From Enterococcus sp. 9D6_DIV0238 (GTDB lineage Bacteria > Bacillota > Bacilli > Lactobacillales > Enterococcaceae), in assembly GCF_002174455.2 (NCBI RefSeq), contig NZ_CP147246.1:2728501-2792500 (forward strand): a stretch of DNA of 64,000 nucleotides. The letters run 5' to 3'. How positions within the stretch are numbered: the first letter of the stretch is position 1; each line of letters starts with the position of its first letter. The position numbers and the translations under genes are program-made. Under the pieces are notes generated by a model. The model did no database searches, was not told the origin of the DNA, and saw nothing but the letters and a program-made list of their open reading frames with translations. Shown in pieces: positions 8,762 to 17,541 of this stretch.

Positions 8762-8811
8762 GTAAACTTACTAAAAGTAAGTTTACATTAAAATAGTTGA
8801 TTTATCAACTA
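8762..8811 (-). promoter_or_regulatory. Promoter of the dioxygenase-reductase pair, covered by two palindromes
   Basis: On the minus strand TTGATA (8808-8803), a 17-bp spacer and TAAACT (8785-8780) form a sigma-A promoter. The -35 lies in the inverted repeat TAGTTGA/TCAACTA (8794-8811). The -10 lies in the perfect 11-bp inverted repeat GTAAACTTACT/AGTAAGTTTAC (8762-8786). This layout suits a dimeric repressor such as a MarR/MhqR type, which is not encoded next to it. Confidence 0.65.
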
Positions 8812-8896
8812 CTTTGACTTTCTCTAACTATTGATAGAACCTTGAAAGAAGAGTAAGATGAGAATAATCATTCTATGAAGGAAAGTAGGGACAAAA

Positions 8897-9766
8897 ATGG
8901 AAGAGAAAAAAACGTTTCATGTCAATGGATACATTGCTTTAGTTGTTTTGATTATCTTGATTGTGATCGGCGGTTATTGTTTTTATTTTGGGGTAACAGA
9001 TGAAAGTATTGGAATGATCACAGTCAGTATTGTTTTGTGGGTGATTTCCGGATTATTCTTAAGCTCGTTGACGATCGTTAGCCCGAATCAAGCCAAAGCC
9101 ATTTTATTTTTTGGACAGTATTTAGGAACGATCAAGGAAAACGGTCTATTTGTGACGACTCCTTTAACTCAAAAAATCAATGTTTCATTGAAGGTCAGAA
9201 ATTTTAATAGTTCTCTGCTGAAAGTAAACGATTCAGATGGTAATCCAGTTGAAATTTCTGCAGTCATTGTTTTCAAAGTCGTCGATACAGCAAGAGCATT
9301 GTTTGATGTAGATCGTTATCAGGATTTTGTGGAAATTCAAAGTGAAACTGCGATTCGTCACATTGCGACACAATATCCATATGATACATTTAATGACGAT
9401 GATTTGACCTTGAGAGGAAATACTAATGAGGTTTCAGAAGAACTAGCGAAAGAATTGCAAGAGCGTTTAGCAGTTGCTGGAGTTGAGGTGATTGAAACTC
9501 GCTTGAATCATCTGGCGTATGCGACTGAAATTGCTAGTGCGATGCTGCAAAGACAACAAGCGAAAGCTATTTTATCAGCACGCCAAACAATCGTTGAAGG
9601 TGCAGTGTCCATGACTCAGATGGCTTTAGAGCAAATTGAAGATGGACAGGAAATCAATTTTACCGACGATCGTAAGATTCAATTGATCAATAATTTATTA
9701 GTCTCAATCATTACTGATAAAGGCACTCAGCCTGTCATTAATACAGGCGATGTGACTGAGCGCTAA
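8897..9766 (+). CDS. SPFH/band-7 domain membrane protein
   Basis: 289 residues. Two membrane segments lie in the first 60 residues, then an SPFH domain (IVSPNQAKAILFFGQYLGTI, LKVRNFNSSLLKVND, GNPVEISAVIVFKV). The C-terminal part has the alpha-helical QRQQAKAILSARQTIVEGA pattern of prohibitin/stomatin proteins. Such proteins oligomerise at membranes and act as scaffolds for proteases or microdomains. ATG at 8897 behind GAAGGAAAG. It precedes the HAD gene by 17 nt and is probably co-transcribed. Confidence 0.9.
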   Translation: MEEKKTFHVNGYIALVVLIILIVIGGYCFYFGVTDESIGMITVSIVLWVISGLFLSSLTIVSPNQAKAILFFGQYLGTIKENGLFVTTPLTQKINVSLKVRNFNSSLLKVNDSDGNPVEISAVIVFKVVDTARALFDVDRYQDFVEIQSETAIRHIATQYPYDTFNDDDLTLRGNTNEVSEELAKELQERLAVAGVEVIETRLNHLAYATEIASAMLQRQQAKAILSARQTIVEGAVSMTQMALEQIEDGQEINFTDDRKIQLINNLLVSIITDKGTQPVINTGDVTER

Positions 9767-9783
9767 AGAAAGTGAGTTTTGCT

Positions 9784-10437
9784 ATGAAGTACACGACGAT
9801 TTTATTTGATTTAGATGGAACGATCACAGATTCAGGTGAAGGGATCATTAATTCTGTGAGCTATGCATTAGAAAAAATGAACTTACCTGTTCCAAATAAG
9901 GAGCAGCTCTATTCATTTATTGGACCACCACTGAATGATTCATTTCGTAAGCTGTATCAATTGGATGGATCAGCTATTGATCAAGCGGTGAACTACTATC
10001 GTGAAAATTATCAAGACAAGGGAATGTATGAAAACCATGTATATGAGGGTATAACAGTATTACTGGATGACTTGAAGACAGCCGGTTGTCAGTTGTATAT
10101 TGCTACATCTAAACCAGAAGTGTATGCAAAACAAATTTTAGCTCATTTCGATTTGGATACCTATTTTGATGGTATCTATGGCGCAAGCTTAGATGGCGAT
10201 CGTTCCAAAAAAGGGGACGTGATACGTTACGCCTTGTCATCTGCAAAGGTTACTTCATTAGAAAAAGCACTGATGATCGGTGATCGAAGTCATGATATCA
10301 TTGGAGCGAAGGAAAATCAATTGGCTAGTGTAGGTGTGTTATACGGTTTTGGAGATCAGGACGAGCTAACAACTGCAGGAGCAGATTACCTTGCAGCAAC
10401 TCCGAAAGAAATAGCAAACATTATTTTAGAAAAATAG
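9784..10437 (+). CDS. HAD-family phosphatase (Gph/PGP-like)
   Basis: 217 residues with the HAD motifs: motif I DLDGTITDS, motif II in YIATSKPEV, the motif III Lys in DRSKKGDV, and motif IV MIGDRSHDIIGA. The cap is helical (C1 type), as in phosphoglycolate phosphatase and pyrophosphatase PpaX. The substrate cannot be told from sequence. The ATG at 9784 gives the canonical N terminus MKYTTILFDLDG; a GTG at 9772 would add four residues. Confidence 0.88.
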   Translation: MKYTTILFDLDGTITDSGEGIINSVSYALEKMNLPVPNKEQLYSFIGPPLNDSFRKLYQLDGSAIDQAVNYYRENYQDKGMYENHVYEGITVLLDDLKTAGCQLYIATSKPEVYAKQILAHFDLDTYFDGIYGASLDGDRSKKGDVIRYALSSAKVTSLEKALMIGDRSHDIIGAKENQLASVGVLYGFGDQDELTTAGADYLAATPKEIANIILEK

Positions 10438-10447
10438 AAAAAGAAGA

Positions 10448-10488
10448 GGCCGGGACAGAAGTGATCACTTCTGTCCCGGCCGTTTATT
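10448..10488. repeat. Perfect 34-bp palindrome, family A member with inverted core
   Basis: A perfect palindrome at 10448-10481 with arms GGCCGGGACAGAAGTGA. It is followed by CCGTTTATT (10480-10488), the reverse complement of the AATAAACGG core seen in the other family A repeats. It lies just after the HAD gene and probably helps end transcription. Confidence 0.7.
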
Positions 10489-10501
10489 CGATTATGAAGA
10501 G

Positions 10502-10543
10502 CTTGAGGCATAACTAGGAAAGTTATGTCCCAAGCACTTTTTT
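10502..10543 (+). terminator. Intrinsic terminator after SPFH-HAD genes
   Basis: Stem GCTTG...CAAGC with inner CATAACT/AAGTTATG, followed by eight T residues. It ends at the stop codon of the convergent cupin gene. Confidence 0.8.
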
Positions 10544-11047
10544 TTAATCAGGTAAATGATCATAAGCTAGACGGTCAATAACCTTTTCATGTTCCGGATA
10601 TAAAGATAAAAGCTGTCTTTTCGTAAACAATTCAAAGTCCTGATAATCAAATCCAGGTGAAACCATACAACTAACTAAAGCAAATGCTTGATCAGTGTCA
10701 ACAGTCGAACCAAAAATCACATTTTTAGGAACAACAGCTTGTAATACCTCTCCAGCTTCCAAATCATTTCCTAATCGAATGATTTCATAGTGACCATCGG
10801 GGTAAAGCAAATGGATACTAAGGGGCGAACCCGCGTGATAGTACCAGACTTCATCAGATTTCAACCGATGAAAATGCGACGGATTTTCACTCGTTAAAAG
10901 AAAATAAATACTTGTATAATAGGGTCTAACTACTTTTTCAGATGTTTGAAGCGATTGATCACTACTTAATACTTGTTTGAAATAGCCTCCTTCTGAATGA
11001 GGTTCTAATTGTAGTTGTTCGATCCAATACTGTTGATCTTTTTTCAT
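10544..11047 (-). CDS. DUF985 cupin-domain protein
   Basis: 167 residues of the DUF985 cupin family: EPHSEGGYFKQVL, YFLLTSENPSHFHRL with metal-ligand-type His residues, DEVWYYHAGSPL and VSPGFDYQDFEL. Function is unknown; the fold binds metals or sugars. The ATG at 11047 has GGAGG six nt upstream, so an in-frame start at 11077 is rejected. Convergent with the HAD gene. Confidence 0.88.
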   Translation of the reverse strand: MKKDQQYWIEQLQLEPHSEGGYFKQVLSSDQSLQTSEKVVRPYYTSIYFLLTSENPSHFHRLKSDEVWYYHAGSPLSIHLLYPDGHYEIIRLGNDLEAGEVLQAVVPKNVIFGSTVDTDQAFALVSCMVSPGFDYQDFELFTKRQLLSLYPEHEKVIDRLAYDHLPD

Positions 11048-11407
11048 AAAATACCTCCAGCTTTCTTTTTTGATCAAATTTTATAGTATGATTGATGATT
11101 CAATCTTATCATGAAACATCATCGTATGGTTGCTTGAAAGTGATGCCTCGTTTCCTTTTTTATAAATAATGTAAATATTTAGCGGTAAGGAAATCGACAT
11201 AGTTTCTACGCGAGTAGTCATTTTTTGTATTCCATCTACTTCTATTATAACGATATTTATTTATAAATCAGTCTTAAATTCTGAGTTTTTGATGAAAAAA
11301 ATTAAATATTCTCAAATATTTTAGCCAAACGCTGATAAATTGAAAAAAAGAAAGCCTTTTCTTCGGTTATAATTAAGTTCAATAAATCACATTTAAAGGA
11401 GAGTCTT
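11048..11407. other. Gene-free divergent region between cupin and nox
   Basis: 360 AT-rich bases hold the promoters of two divergent genes. A TATAAT at 11368-11373 lies 35 bases before the nox start and is its likely -10; a convincing -35 at 17 bp is not visible. A short palindrome CTACGCGAGTAG sits near 11208. I see no gene here. Confidence 0.5.
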
Positions 11408-12745
11408 ATGAGCAAAATAAAAACAGTTATCGTCGGTGCAAATCACGCAGGTATCGCTGCAGCAAACACGTTGTTGGATAATTACCCAGACCAAGAAGTT
11501 GTTATGATCGATCGAAATACGAATCTTAGTTACCTAGGGTGTGGGACAGCACTTTGGGTCGGACGTCAAATTGAATCATACGAAAATCTTTTTTATACGA
11601 ATAAAGAAGCTTTTGAAGCAAAAGGCGCTAAAATCTATATGGAGACAACAGTTGAGCGGATCGATTTTGACAAAAAAATCGTTTGTTGTAAAAAACACGA
11701 TGGAACAGAACTAACAGAATCCTATGATAAATTGATTTTAGCAACAGGTTCAGCACCGATCAATCCGGATATTCCTGGAAGAAATCTAAAAAATGTAGAA
11801 TTTCTCAAACTTTTCCAAGATGGACAAACCGTTGATGCGGCAATGGCTAAAGCAGAAGTCAAAACAGTGGCAGTGATCGGTGCAGGCTATATCGGAGTTG
11901 AGATCGCCGAAGCAGCGAAACGCCGTGGGAAAAATGTCTTATTATTTGATGCGGCTGAAAGATGTTTGCCAAATTACTATGATAAATGGTTCACAGAAGA
12001 CATGGATAAAGTGTTGGCAGATAATGGGATCGACCTTCATTATAATGAGTTAGCGAAAGAATACAAAGGCAGTGATCACGTCGAAACACTTGTCACAGAT
12101 AAAGGAGAATATGCTGTTGATTTAGTGATCAATGCAATTGGTTTTAGACCAAATAATGGATTAGGCAAAGACCACTTAGAATTGTTTACTAATGGTGCAT
12201 ATCTAGTAGACCTTCACCAACAAACAAGTGATCCTGATGTTTATGCCGTAGGTGATTGTTCAACGATCTTCTCTAATGCAGTTCAACAAACGACCTATAT
12301 CGCGCTTGCAACAAATGCTGTCCGTTCAGGTATCGTTGCTGCGCATAATGTCGGCGGAACAGCGCTGGAATCGATCGGTGTTCAGGGTTCAAATGGTATT
12401 TCTATTTTTGGCTATCATATGGTTTCGACTGGTTTGACTGTACAGGAATCAGAAAAACTAGGATTGAAAGTCAAACATACAGAATTTGAAGATTTACAAA
12501 AACCAGGCTTCATGAAAGAAAACAACTCTGTGAAAATCAGAATCGTTTATGAAGAAGAGTCTCGTAGGATCGTTGGCGCTCAAATGGCCTCTTACGAAGA
12601 CATCTCGATGGGGATTCATATGTTCTCCTTGGCGATCGAAGAAAAAGTGACTATCGACAAATTAAAACTCTTAGATATCTTTTTCTTACCGCATTTTAAT
12701 CAACCATATAACTACATTACGATGGCGGCGCTTAGCGCTGAGTAG
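11408..12745 (+). CDS. nox: NADH oxidase (FAD-dependent, water-forming type)
   Basis: 445 residues of the pyridine-nucleotide disulfide oxidoreductase family. FAD site near the start (VIVGANHAGIAAA), redox Cys45 in SYLGCGTALWVG, NAD site VAVIGAGYIGVEIAEA and second FAD motif VYAVGDC. The single redox Cys and the length match enterococcal Nox, which reduces O2 to water with NADH and regenerates NAD+ during aerobic growth. Shine-Dalgarno AAAGGAGAG precedes the ATG. Monocistronic, with a strong terminator after it. Confidence 0.93.
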   Translation: MSKIKTVIVGANHAGIAAANTLLDNYPDQEVVMIDRNTNLSYLGCGTALWVGRQIESYENLFYTNKEAFEAKGAKIYMETTVERIDFDKKIVCCKKHDGTELTESYDKLILATGSAPINPDIPGRNLKNVEFLKLFQDGQTVDAAMAKAEVKTVAVIGAGYIGVEIAEAAKRRGKNVLLFDAAERCLPNYYDKWFTEDMDKVLADNGIDLHYNELAKEYKGSDHVETLVTDKGEYAVDLVINAIGFRPNNGLGKDHLELFTNGAYLVDLHQQTSDPDVYAVGDCSTIFSNAVQQTTYIALATNAVRSGIVAAHNVGGTALESIGVQGSNGISIFGYHMVSTGLTVQESEKLGLKVKHTEFEDLQKPGFMKENNSVKIRIVYEEESRRIVGAQMASYEDISMGIHMFSLAIEEKVTIDKLKLLDIFFLPHFNQPYNYITMAALSAE

Positions 12746-12791
12746 TTATCTGATCAGAAAGCTTTGAACCGAATGTTTACAGGCATTTAAA

Positions 12792-12836
12792 GAGATTAAG
12801 GACGACTCACAGAGTTGTACCTTAGTCTCATTTTTT
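12792..12836 (+). terminator. Intrinsic terminator after nox
   Basis: Long stem GAGATTAAGG...CCTTAGTCTC with inner GACTC/GAGT arms and a T-run at 12831-12836. Confidence 0.85.
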
Positions 12837-12963
12837 GAATGAAAAAAGTACAAGCAAATCTTACAAGTTGGTGACTTTTCTCTAAAAAAGTTTAAATTTA
12901 AAAAGCTTTCATGTATAATGGTAAAAGTTAAAGACGATACATAGAAAGTAAGGAGGATTTGTT

Positions 12964-14385
12964 TTGGCAGAAGATAACCAAAATAATCAAGATCATTCCA
13001 ACTCTTCATTCAAAGATCAAGTGCTACGTTCTTTACGCGGCGAAGAGATCGGTAATGATGATTCAGCTTCCTTTGATCCTAACGCTAATCAACCACAGCA
13101 TAATGAAGCAGAATATCATAAGACTGAACATACAGAGCAACATAATCATACAGAGGAGCCAACTGGCGTACCAGAGATCGAACCTGTCGGCTCAAGAAGT
13201 TCGGAACAACAAAAGCGAATCGATCAATCGAAATCGACAGATTCAGCACAATCTCAGGATGAAAAATCAAAAAAACGTACAAGGAAAAAAGAAGATCGAA
13301 TCGTAGGGCGGATCGTGTTGATCGTAGCCTCAGTCTTGCTTTTAGTGATTGCGATTTTCGGTTTTACGTTTTATAAATATGTCACAACAGGCTTGGAGCC
13401 ATTGAACAAAAAGGATTCCAAACTTGTGCAGGTTCACATCCCTGAAGACTCTTCTAATAAGAAGATCGCGAATATACTCGAAGAAAGCAAAGTCATCAAA
13501 AGTGGCATGGTATTCAATTATTATGCAAAATTCAAAAATCTGACTGACTTTCAAGCTGGTTACTATCAAATGTCGCCGGATATGACACTTGATGAAATCG
13601 GAGCACTTTTAAGAGAAGGCGGCACCGCAGAACCAACACAACTGGCAGACGGCAAGGTGACGATCCCGGAAGGTTTTGATATCGACAAGATCGGAGATGC
13701 CATCGAGAAAAATACAGACTTCAAAAAGGATCAGTTTATCGAATTGATGAAGAAGCAAGAATTTTTCGATGCGATGAACCAGAAGTATCCAGAATTACTA
13801 GGAAGTGCTGGAGAAGCAGCAGATGTTCGCTACCGTTTGGAAGGCTATTTGTTCCCAGCAACGTATGATTACTATAAAGATTCGAAGATCGAAGATTTTG
13901 TAGAGCAAATGATTGCAAAAACCAACAGTGTGATGGAAGGGTATCTTCCGATGGTGCATGCAAAAGGAATGACGATCCAGCAAGTCTTGACATTAGCATC
14001 TTTGGTTGAAAAAGAGGGTGTCAAAGAAGACGACCGCAAAAAAATTGCGCAGGTTTTCTTCAATAGAATTTCAGCAAATATGCCGCTGCAGTCCGATATC
14101 TCTATTTTATATGCTCTAGGAGAACATAAAGAATTAGTGACATATCAAGACTTAGAAGTTGATTCACCATATAACTTATACAAAAATACTGGTTATGGAC
14201 CGGGACCTCTAGACAGTCCAAGTGAGCAGGCAATCAATGCTGTATTGAATCCAACACCGAATAATTACTTGTATTTTGTGGCAGATATTTCAACAGGAAA
14301 TGTATATTTTGCTGAGACATATGAAGAGCATCAGGAATATGTAGAAAAATATGTAAACAATACTGACACTGAAAAAAGTGAATAA
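12964..14385 (+). CDS. mltG: Endolytic murein transglycosylase MltG (YceG-like)
   Basis: 473 residues. A polar cytoplasmic N terminus of about 112 residues rich in Gln, His and Ser is followed by one membrane segment (about 114-138). The extracellular part has a LysM-like subdomain and the YceG catalytic domain, with the expected Glu in LASLVEKEG and the PLQSDISILYALG and YNLYKNTGYGPGPL motifs. MltG cleaves nascent glycan strands and sets their length. The start is TTG at 12964, with AAGGAGG 7 nt upstream. The long charged N terminus is typical for enterococci and streptococci. Confidence 0.93.
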   Translation: MAEDNQNNQDHSNSSFKDQVLRSLRGEEIGNDDSASFDPNANQPQHNEAEYHKTEHTEQHNHTEEPTGVPEIEPVGSRSSEQQKRIDQSKSTDSAQSQDEKSKKRTRKKEDRIVGRIVLIVASVLLLVIAIFGFTFYKYVTTGLEPLNKKDSKLVQVHIPEDSSNKKIANILEESKVIKSGMVFNYYAKFKNLTDFQAGYYQMSPDMTLDEIGALLREGGTAEPTQLADGKVTIPEGFDIDKIGDAIEKNTDFKKDQFIELMKKQEFFDAMNQKYPELLGSAGEAADVRYRLEGYLFPATYDYYKDSKIEDFVEQMIAKTNSVMEGYLPMVHAKGMTIQQVLTLASLVEKEGVKEDDRKKIAQVFFNRISANMPLQSDISILYALGEHKELVTYQDLEVDSPYNLYKNTGYGPGPLDSPSEQAINAVLNPTPNNYLYFVADISTGNVYFAETYEEHQEYVEKYVNNTDTEKSE

Positions 14386-14409
14386 TAGTTAAACGTGCGT
14401 ATCTTAATT

Positions 14410-14441
14410 ACGAGCCAACCTAGAACATAGGCGGGGCTCGT
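14410..14441 (+). terminator. Probable terminator after mltG
   Basis: Stem ACGAGCC/GGCTCGT with inner CCTA/TAGG, followed by a weak T-rich TTTCGCTTT. Confidence 0.6.
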
Positions 14442-14619
14442 TTCGCTTTCCCATCAAGCTGTAAAAGAGAACTGGAAGATTGGATCGAATTACCATAAAA
14501 AAATAAGCGAATATTATTTACAATTTGCTTAAAGCGTGGTACTCTTTTGTGGATTGAATACGGAATTTCAAAAAAGACTCAAATAAACCATAGTAGTAGA
14601 TTAAGAAGGAGAATTCAAC

Positions 14620-15093
14620 ATGGCAGAAAAAGTATTTCCTATGACACTTGAAGGAAAAGAAAAATTAGAACAAGAATTAGAAGAATTAAAGACAGTTAAA
14701 CGAAAAGAAATCGTTGAACGTATAAAGATCGCAAGAAGCTTTGGAGATCTATCTGAAAACTCAGAATATGAATCAGCTAAAGATGAACAAGCCTTTGTAG
14801 AAGGACGCATCACAACTTTAGAAAACATGATCCGTTTTGCTCAAATCATCGATAATGATGGCGTTGATTCTGACGAAGTTTCTATCGGAAAAACGGTGAC
14901 GTTTATTGAGTTGCCGGATGGTGAAGAAGAAGAATATACGATCGTTGGAAGTGCAGAAGCAGATCCGTTTTCTGGGAAAATTTCCAATGATTCACCGATT
15001 GCTCAAGCATTGATCGGTAAACGATTAGAAGATCAAGTAGCGATCGCTACTCCTGGCGGAGATATGCAGGTAAAAATTATCAAAGTCAGCTAA
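14620..15093 (+). CDS. greA: Transcription elongation factor GreA
   Basis: 157 residues, full length. An N-terminal coiled coil ([18 protein letters not shown]) bears the acidic tip near [15 protein letters not shown], and the C-terminal FKBP-like domain contains [12 protein letters not shown]-type sequence and [10 protein letters not shown]. GreA stimulates transcript cleavage by backtracked RNA polymerase. ATG with AGAAGGAGA upstream. Its transcript is closed by the family A hairpin at 15109. Confidence 0.96.
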   Translation: MAEKVFPMTLEGKEKLEQELEELKTVKRKEIVERIKIARSFGDLSENSEYESAKDEQAFVEGRITTLENMIRFAQIIDNDGVDSDEVSIGKTVTFIELPDGEEEEYTIVGSAEADPFSGKISNDSPIAQALIGKRLEDQVAIATPGGDMQVKIIKVS

Positions 15094-15108
15094 ATTTGAC
15101 CCTTTGAG

Positions 15109-15330
15109 AGAGTGCGAAACAAAACTGATTTTTCGGTTTGTTTCGCACTCTAAAACTTAATAAACGGTGGAGAAGAGTCAAGATCTTCAACAATTTCCTG
15201 AAAATCGAGCAATACGAAAAGTGTATTGTTCGATTTTTACACCAATTGTTCGAACCTGATCGACTTTTTGGCTCAACCTCTCGTTTTCTTCAAAAATTAG
15301 GGCTAAAGTCCTATAGCCAAATGGGGCTTT
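15109..15330. repeat. Dispersed palindromic repeat, family A, copy 2
   Basis: Starts with a strong hairpin AGAGTGCGAAAC/GTTTCGCACTCT (15109-15151), followed by AATAAACGG at 15159-15167. Then come further inverted segments around CGAGCAATACG...TGTATTGTTCG. The hairpin sequence recurs almost exactly at 42771-42813. It fills the greA-liaF gap and probably terminates greA. A short open frame at 15138-15332 has no start signal and is rejected. Confidence 0.75.
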
Positions 15331-15389
15331 AGCAACTAACATTAATACGGGAATTAAGCTATACTAGTTCCATAGAAGGGGGGATCTTC

Positions 15390-16121
15390 ATGAATAATCC
15401 ATGGCGCTTTTTTATCGTCGTTGAATCATTACTTTTCATTTTTGCTTTGTGGCAAATTATACATAACCCTGGCCTGGCAGTTTTGATGGTCTTAGGTATT
15501 TTAAGTGTTGTCTATGCGATGAAGAAAGTTCATCGTACTAATTTTAATAATTTTCAACTTGTCTTAGGAATCATTTTGATTTTGATCGGTGTAATGAATA
15601 GTCCGGCATTTTGGCTAATGTTAGTTATTGGTGTTTTATTCATCGGGCTAAAAGGTGTCGAAATCGCAGGAGTGGACATCACACAACGGGCACCATGGCG
15701 TAAGAAACAAATGATTATGGTTGAAACGGCCAATGTCGAACCTAAAGGCGGCCGTCGTTTTAAGCGTCCTTGGTTTGCCAATGAACGTATCGGCAGCAAT
15801 GTCTATGAATGGGACGATATCAATATTGATATTATTTCTGGTGATACGATCGTTGACTTAGGGAATACTTTACTTCCGAAAGATGACAGTATTATCATTA
15901 TTCGCAAAGGCTTTGGCCGTACGAGGATTTTAGTTCCTCTAGGAGTGGCGGTGACCTTGGAGCATTCTACTTTTTATGGCAGTGTTAATTTTGAAGAAGA
16001 AAAATATCATTTGAAAAATGAATCGTTGAAAGTCTACAGTAATGATTTTGACTCTAATAATCGTCGTCTGAAAATCATAACAAATACGCTGGTCGGAGAT
16101 GTCGAGGTGATTCGTGTATGA
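15390..16121 (+). CDS. liaF: LiaF, inhibitor of the LiaSR cell-envelope stress system
   Basis: 243 residues. Three to four N-terminal membrane segments in the first 95 residues, then a cytoplasmic beta-helical domain (DDINIDIISGDTIVDLGNTLLP, RILVPLGVAVTLEHST). This is the LiaF/YvqF architecture. LiaF holds LiaS inactive without envelope stress; changes in it are associated with daptomycin resistance in enterococci. Its stop overlaps the liaS start (ATGA). The start lies behind a GGGGGAT Shine-Dalgarno. Confidence 0.93.
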   Translation: MNNPWRFFIVVESLLFIFALWQIIHNPGLAVLMVLGILSVVYAMKKVHRTNFNNFQLVLGIILILIGVMNSPAFWLMLVIGVLFIGLKGVEIAGVDITQRAPWRKKQMIMVETANVEPKGGRRFKRPWFANERIGSNVYEWDDINIDIISGDTIVDLGNTLLPKDDSIIIIRKGFGRTRILVPLGVAVTLEHSTFYGSVNFEEEKYHLKNESLKVYSNDFDSNNRRLKIITNTLVGDVEVIRV

Positions 16122-17182
16122 GTGGTAGGATGTCTCGACAAATGCTATCTCTTTATGCAGCCTGCAGCACATTTATTGTTGTGCTGCTTACGCTGTTTTC
16201 ATACTTTTATTCGATCAAACAAAAAAACTGGATGCTGGAGTTGATTCAGCGAAAAGTCTTTTACATTCCATTGATCTTTCACATGCTTTTGATTTCACTG
16301 CTGGTCGGTTTGTCGACTTTTTTACTCGTATCTATTGTTCAGAAAGCTCAGTATGGTAGAATTGAAGAAAAACTACGGTTACTTGCCAGAGGCAGCTATG
16401 AAAATCCAGTGATTGAAAAAAAGGTTCCTCATGCCGATAATGATCAATATATCGGTGAGGTGGATCAGGACATTTTAAGTATCAGAAAAAAATTAGTTGA
16501 AATGTCAAAAGAATTGCAATTATTGAATAGTCGACCACAAATGGTGGATGGAGAAACAAAAGAAGAAATTCTGGAAGAAGAACGTCATCGTTTGGCGCGG
16601 GAATTACATGATTCTGTGAGTCAACAGCTGTTTGCTGCAATGATGATGTTATCGGCTTTAAACGAGCAGGCCCAACGCAGTGAAACACCAGAAATGTTTC
16701 GAAAGCAGTTAGTGACAGTAACAGACGTCATCAATGCTTCACAATCTGAAATGCGGGCATTATTACTGCACTTACGTCCAGTAAGTTTAGAAGGAAAGAG
16801 CCTACGTAAAGGGATCGAGCAATTATTAATAGAATTACAAACAAAAATAAAAATTGAACTGACTTGGGATGTAGAAGATGTGCATCTCAACAGTAGCATT
16901 GAAGATCATTTGTTCAGAATCGTCCAAGAACTGTTGTCTAATACATTGCGACACGCTAAGGCAAAAGAGTTAGAAGTTTATCTGCATCAGGTAGATAAGA
17001 ATGTTTTACTTAGATTAGTTGACGATGGTGTTGGATTTGATATGAGTGAAAATGGAAATAAAGCTGGAAGTTACGGCTTGAAAAATATTCGTGAACGAGT
17101 TGCTGGAATGGGTGGTACTGTTAAAATCATAAGCTTTAAAGGGCAGGGAACGAGTGTGGAGATCAAAGTGCCTGTGATTTAG
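16118..17182 (+). CDS. liaS: Sensor histidine kinase LiaS
   Basis: 354 residues. Two membrane helices (about 14-31 and 50-73) with a very short extracellular loop define an intramembrane-sensing kinase. HisKA_3 dimerisation domain with phospho-acceptor His164 in ARELHDSVSQQ; HATPase domain with N box ELLSNTLRHAK, DDGVGFDM and GSYGLKNIRERV. It senses envelope damage together with LiaF and phosphorylates LiaR. It overlaps liaF by 4 nt. Its partner liaR is not adjacent: 359 bases of tandem repeat intervene. Confidence 0.93.
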   Translation: MSGRMSRQMLSLYAACSTFIVVLLTLFSYFYSIKQKNWMLELIQRKVFYIPLIFHMLLISLLVGLSTFLLVSIVQKAQYGRIEEKLRLLARGSYENPVIEKKVPHADNDQYIGEVDQDILSIRKKLVEMSKELQLLNSRPQMVDGETKEEILEEERHRLARELHDSVSQQLFAAMMMLSALNEQAQRSETPEMFRKQLVTVTDVINASQSEMRALLLHLRPVSLEGKSLRKGIEQLLIELQTKIKIELTWDVEDVHLNSSIEDHLFRIVQELLSNTLRHAKAKELEVYLHQVDKNVLLRLVDDGVGFDMSENGNKAGSYGLKNIRERVAGMGGTVKIISFKGQGTSVEIKVPVI

Positions 17183-17262
17183 GTATTGAGGTTGGTCACT
17201 CTTAGAAGAAGAATGATTGTTGCGAGAGTCCTAAAGCGTCTCTTCTAGTTGAGACTAATAGA

Positions 17263-17520
17263 GCTTGTTCTGCTATTATCGTTATCCAGCTGCACAAGCC
17301 AGCCTTTCGGAAAAAAGATAAAAATGAATTGTGGCAAAAAAGCACCACATTTCATTTTTCCTATTTTTCTGACAAGGCTAAGCGGCTTGTTCCGCTATTA
17401 TCGTTATCCAGCTGCGCAAGCCAGCCTTTCGGAAAAAAGATAAAAATGAATTGTGGCAAAAAGCACCACATTTCATTTTTCCTATTTTTCTGTCAAGGCT
17501 AATCAGCTTGTTCCGCTTTT
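17263..17520. repeat. Two tandem ~122-bp hairpin elements (family B) between liaS and liaR
   Basis: Copy 1 is 17263-17384 and copy 2 is 17385-17505, nearly identical; 17506-17520 restarts the unit (GCTTGTTCCGCTTTT). Each copy folds on itself: CAAGCC pairs with GGCTTG, AGCCTT with AAGGCT, an A/T-rich arm with GGAAAAAAGATAAAAATGAA pairs with TTCATTTTTCCTATTTTTC, and GTGG pairs with CCAC around an A-rich loop. The right end runs into AATTAAGGAGGT, the liaR Shine-Dalgarno. A diverged copy lies upstream of feoA. Confidence 0.85.
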
Positions 17521-17541
17521 AAATTAAGGAGGTATGTATAA

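Noticed and set aside
11330-11350. Possible catabolite control (cre) site before nox
   Set aside because: The match around AAACGCTGATAAA is too weak to claim.
12746-13009. 87-residue frame opposite the start of mltG
   Set aside because: It overlaps the nox terminator and mltG, with no start signal.
15138-15332. Possible 64-residue gene after greA
   Set aside because: It lies entirely in the family A repeat, with no ribosome binding site and no recognisable protein.
17249-17443. Possible 64-residue gene between liaS and liaR
   Set aside because: It reads across the two tandem family B copies; the repeat structure explains it better.
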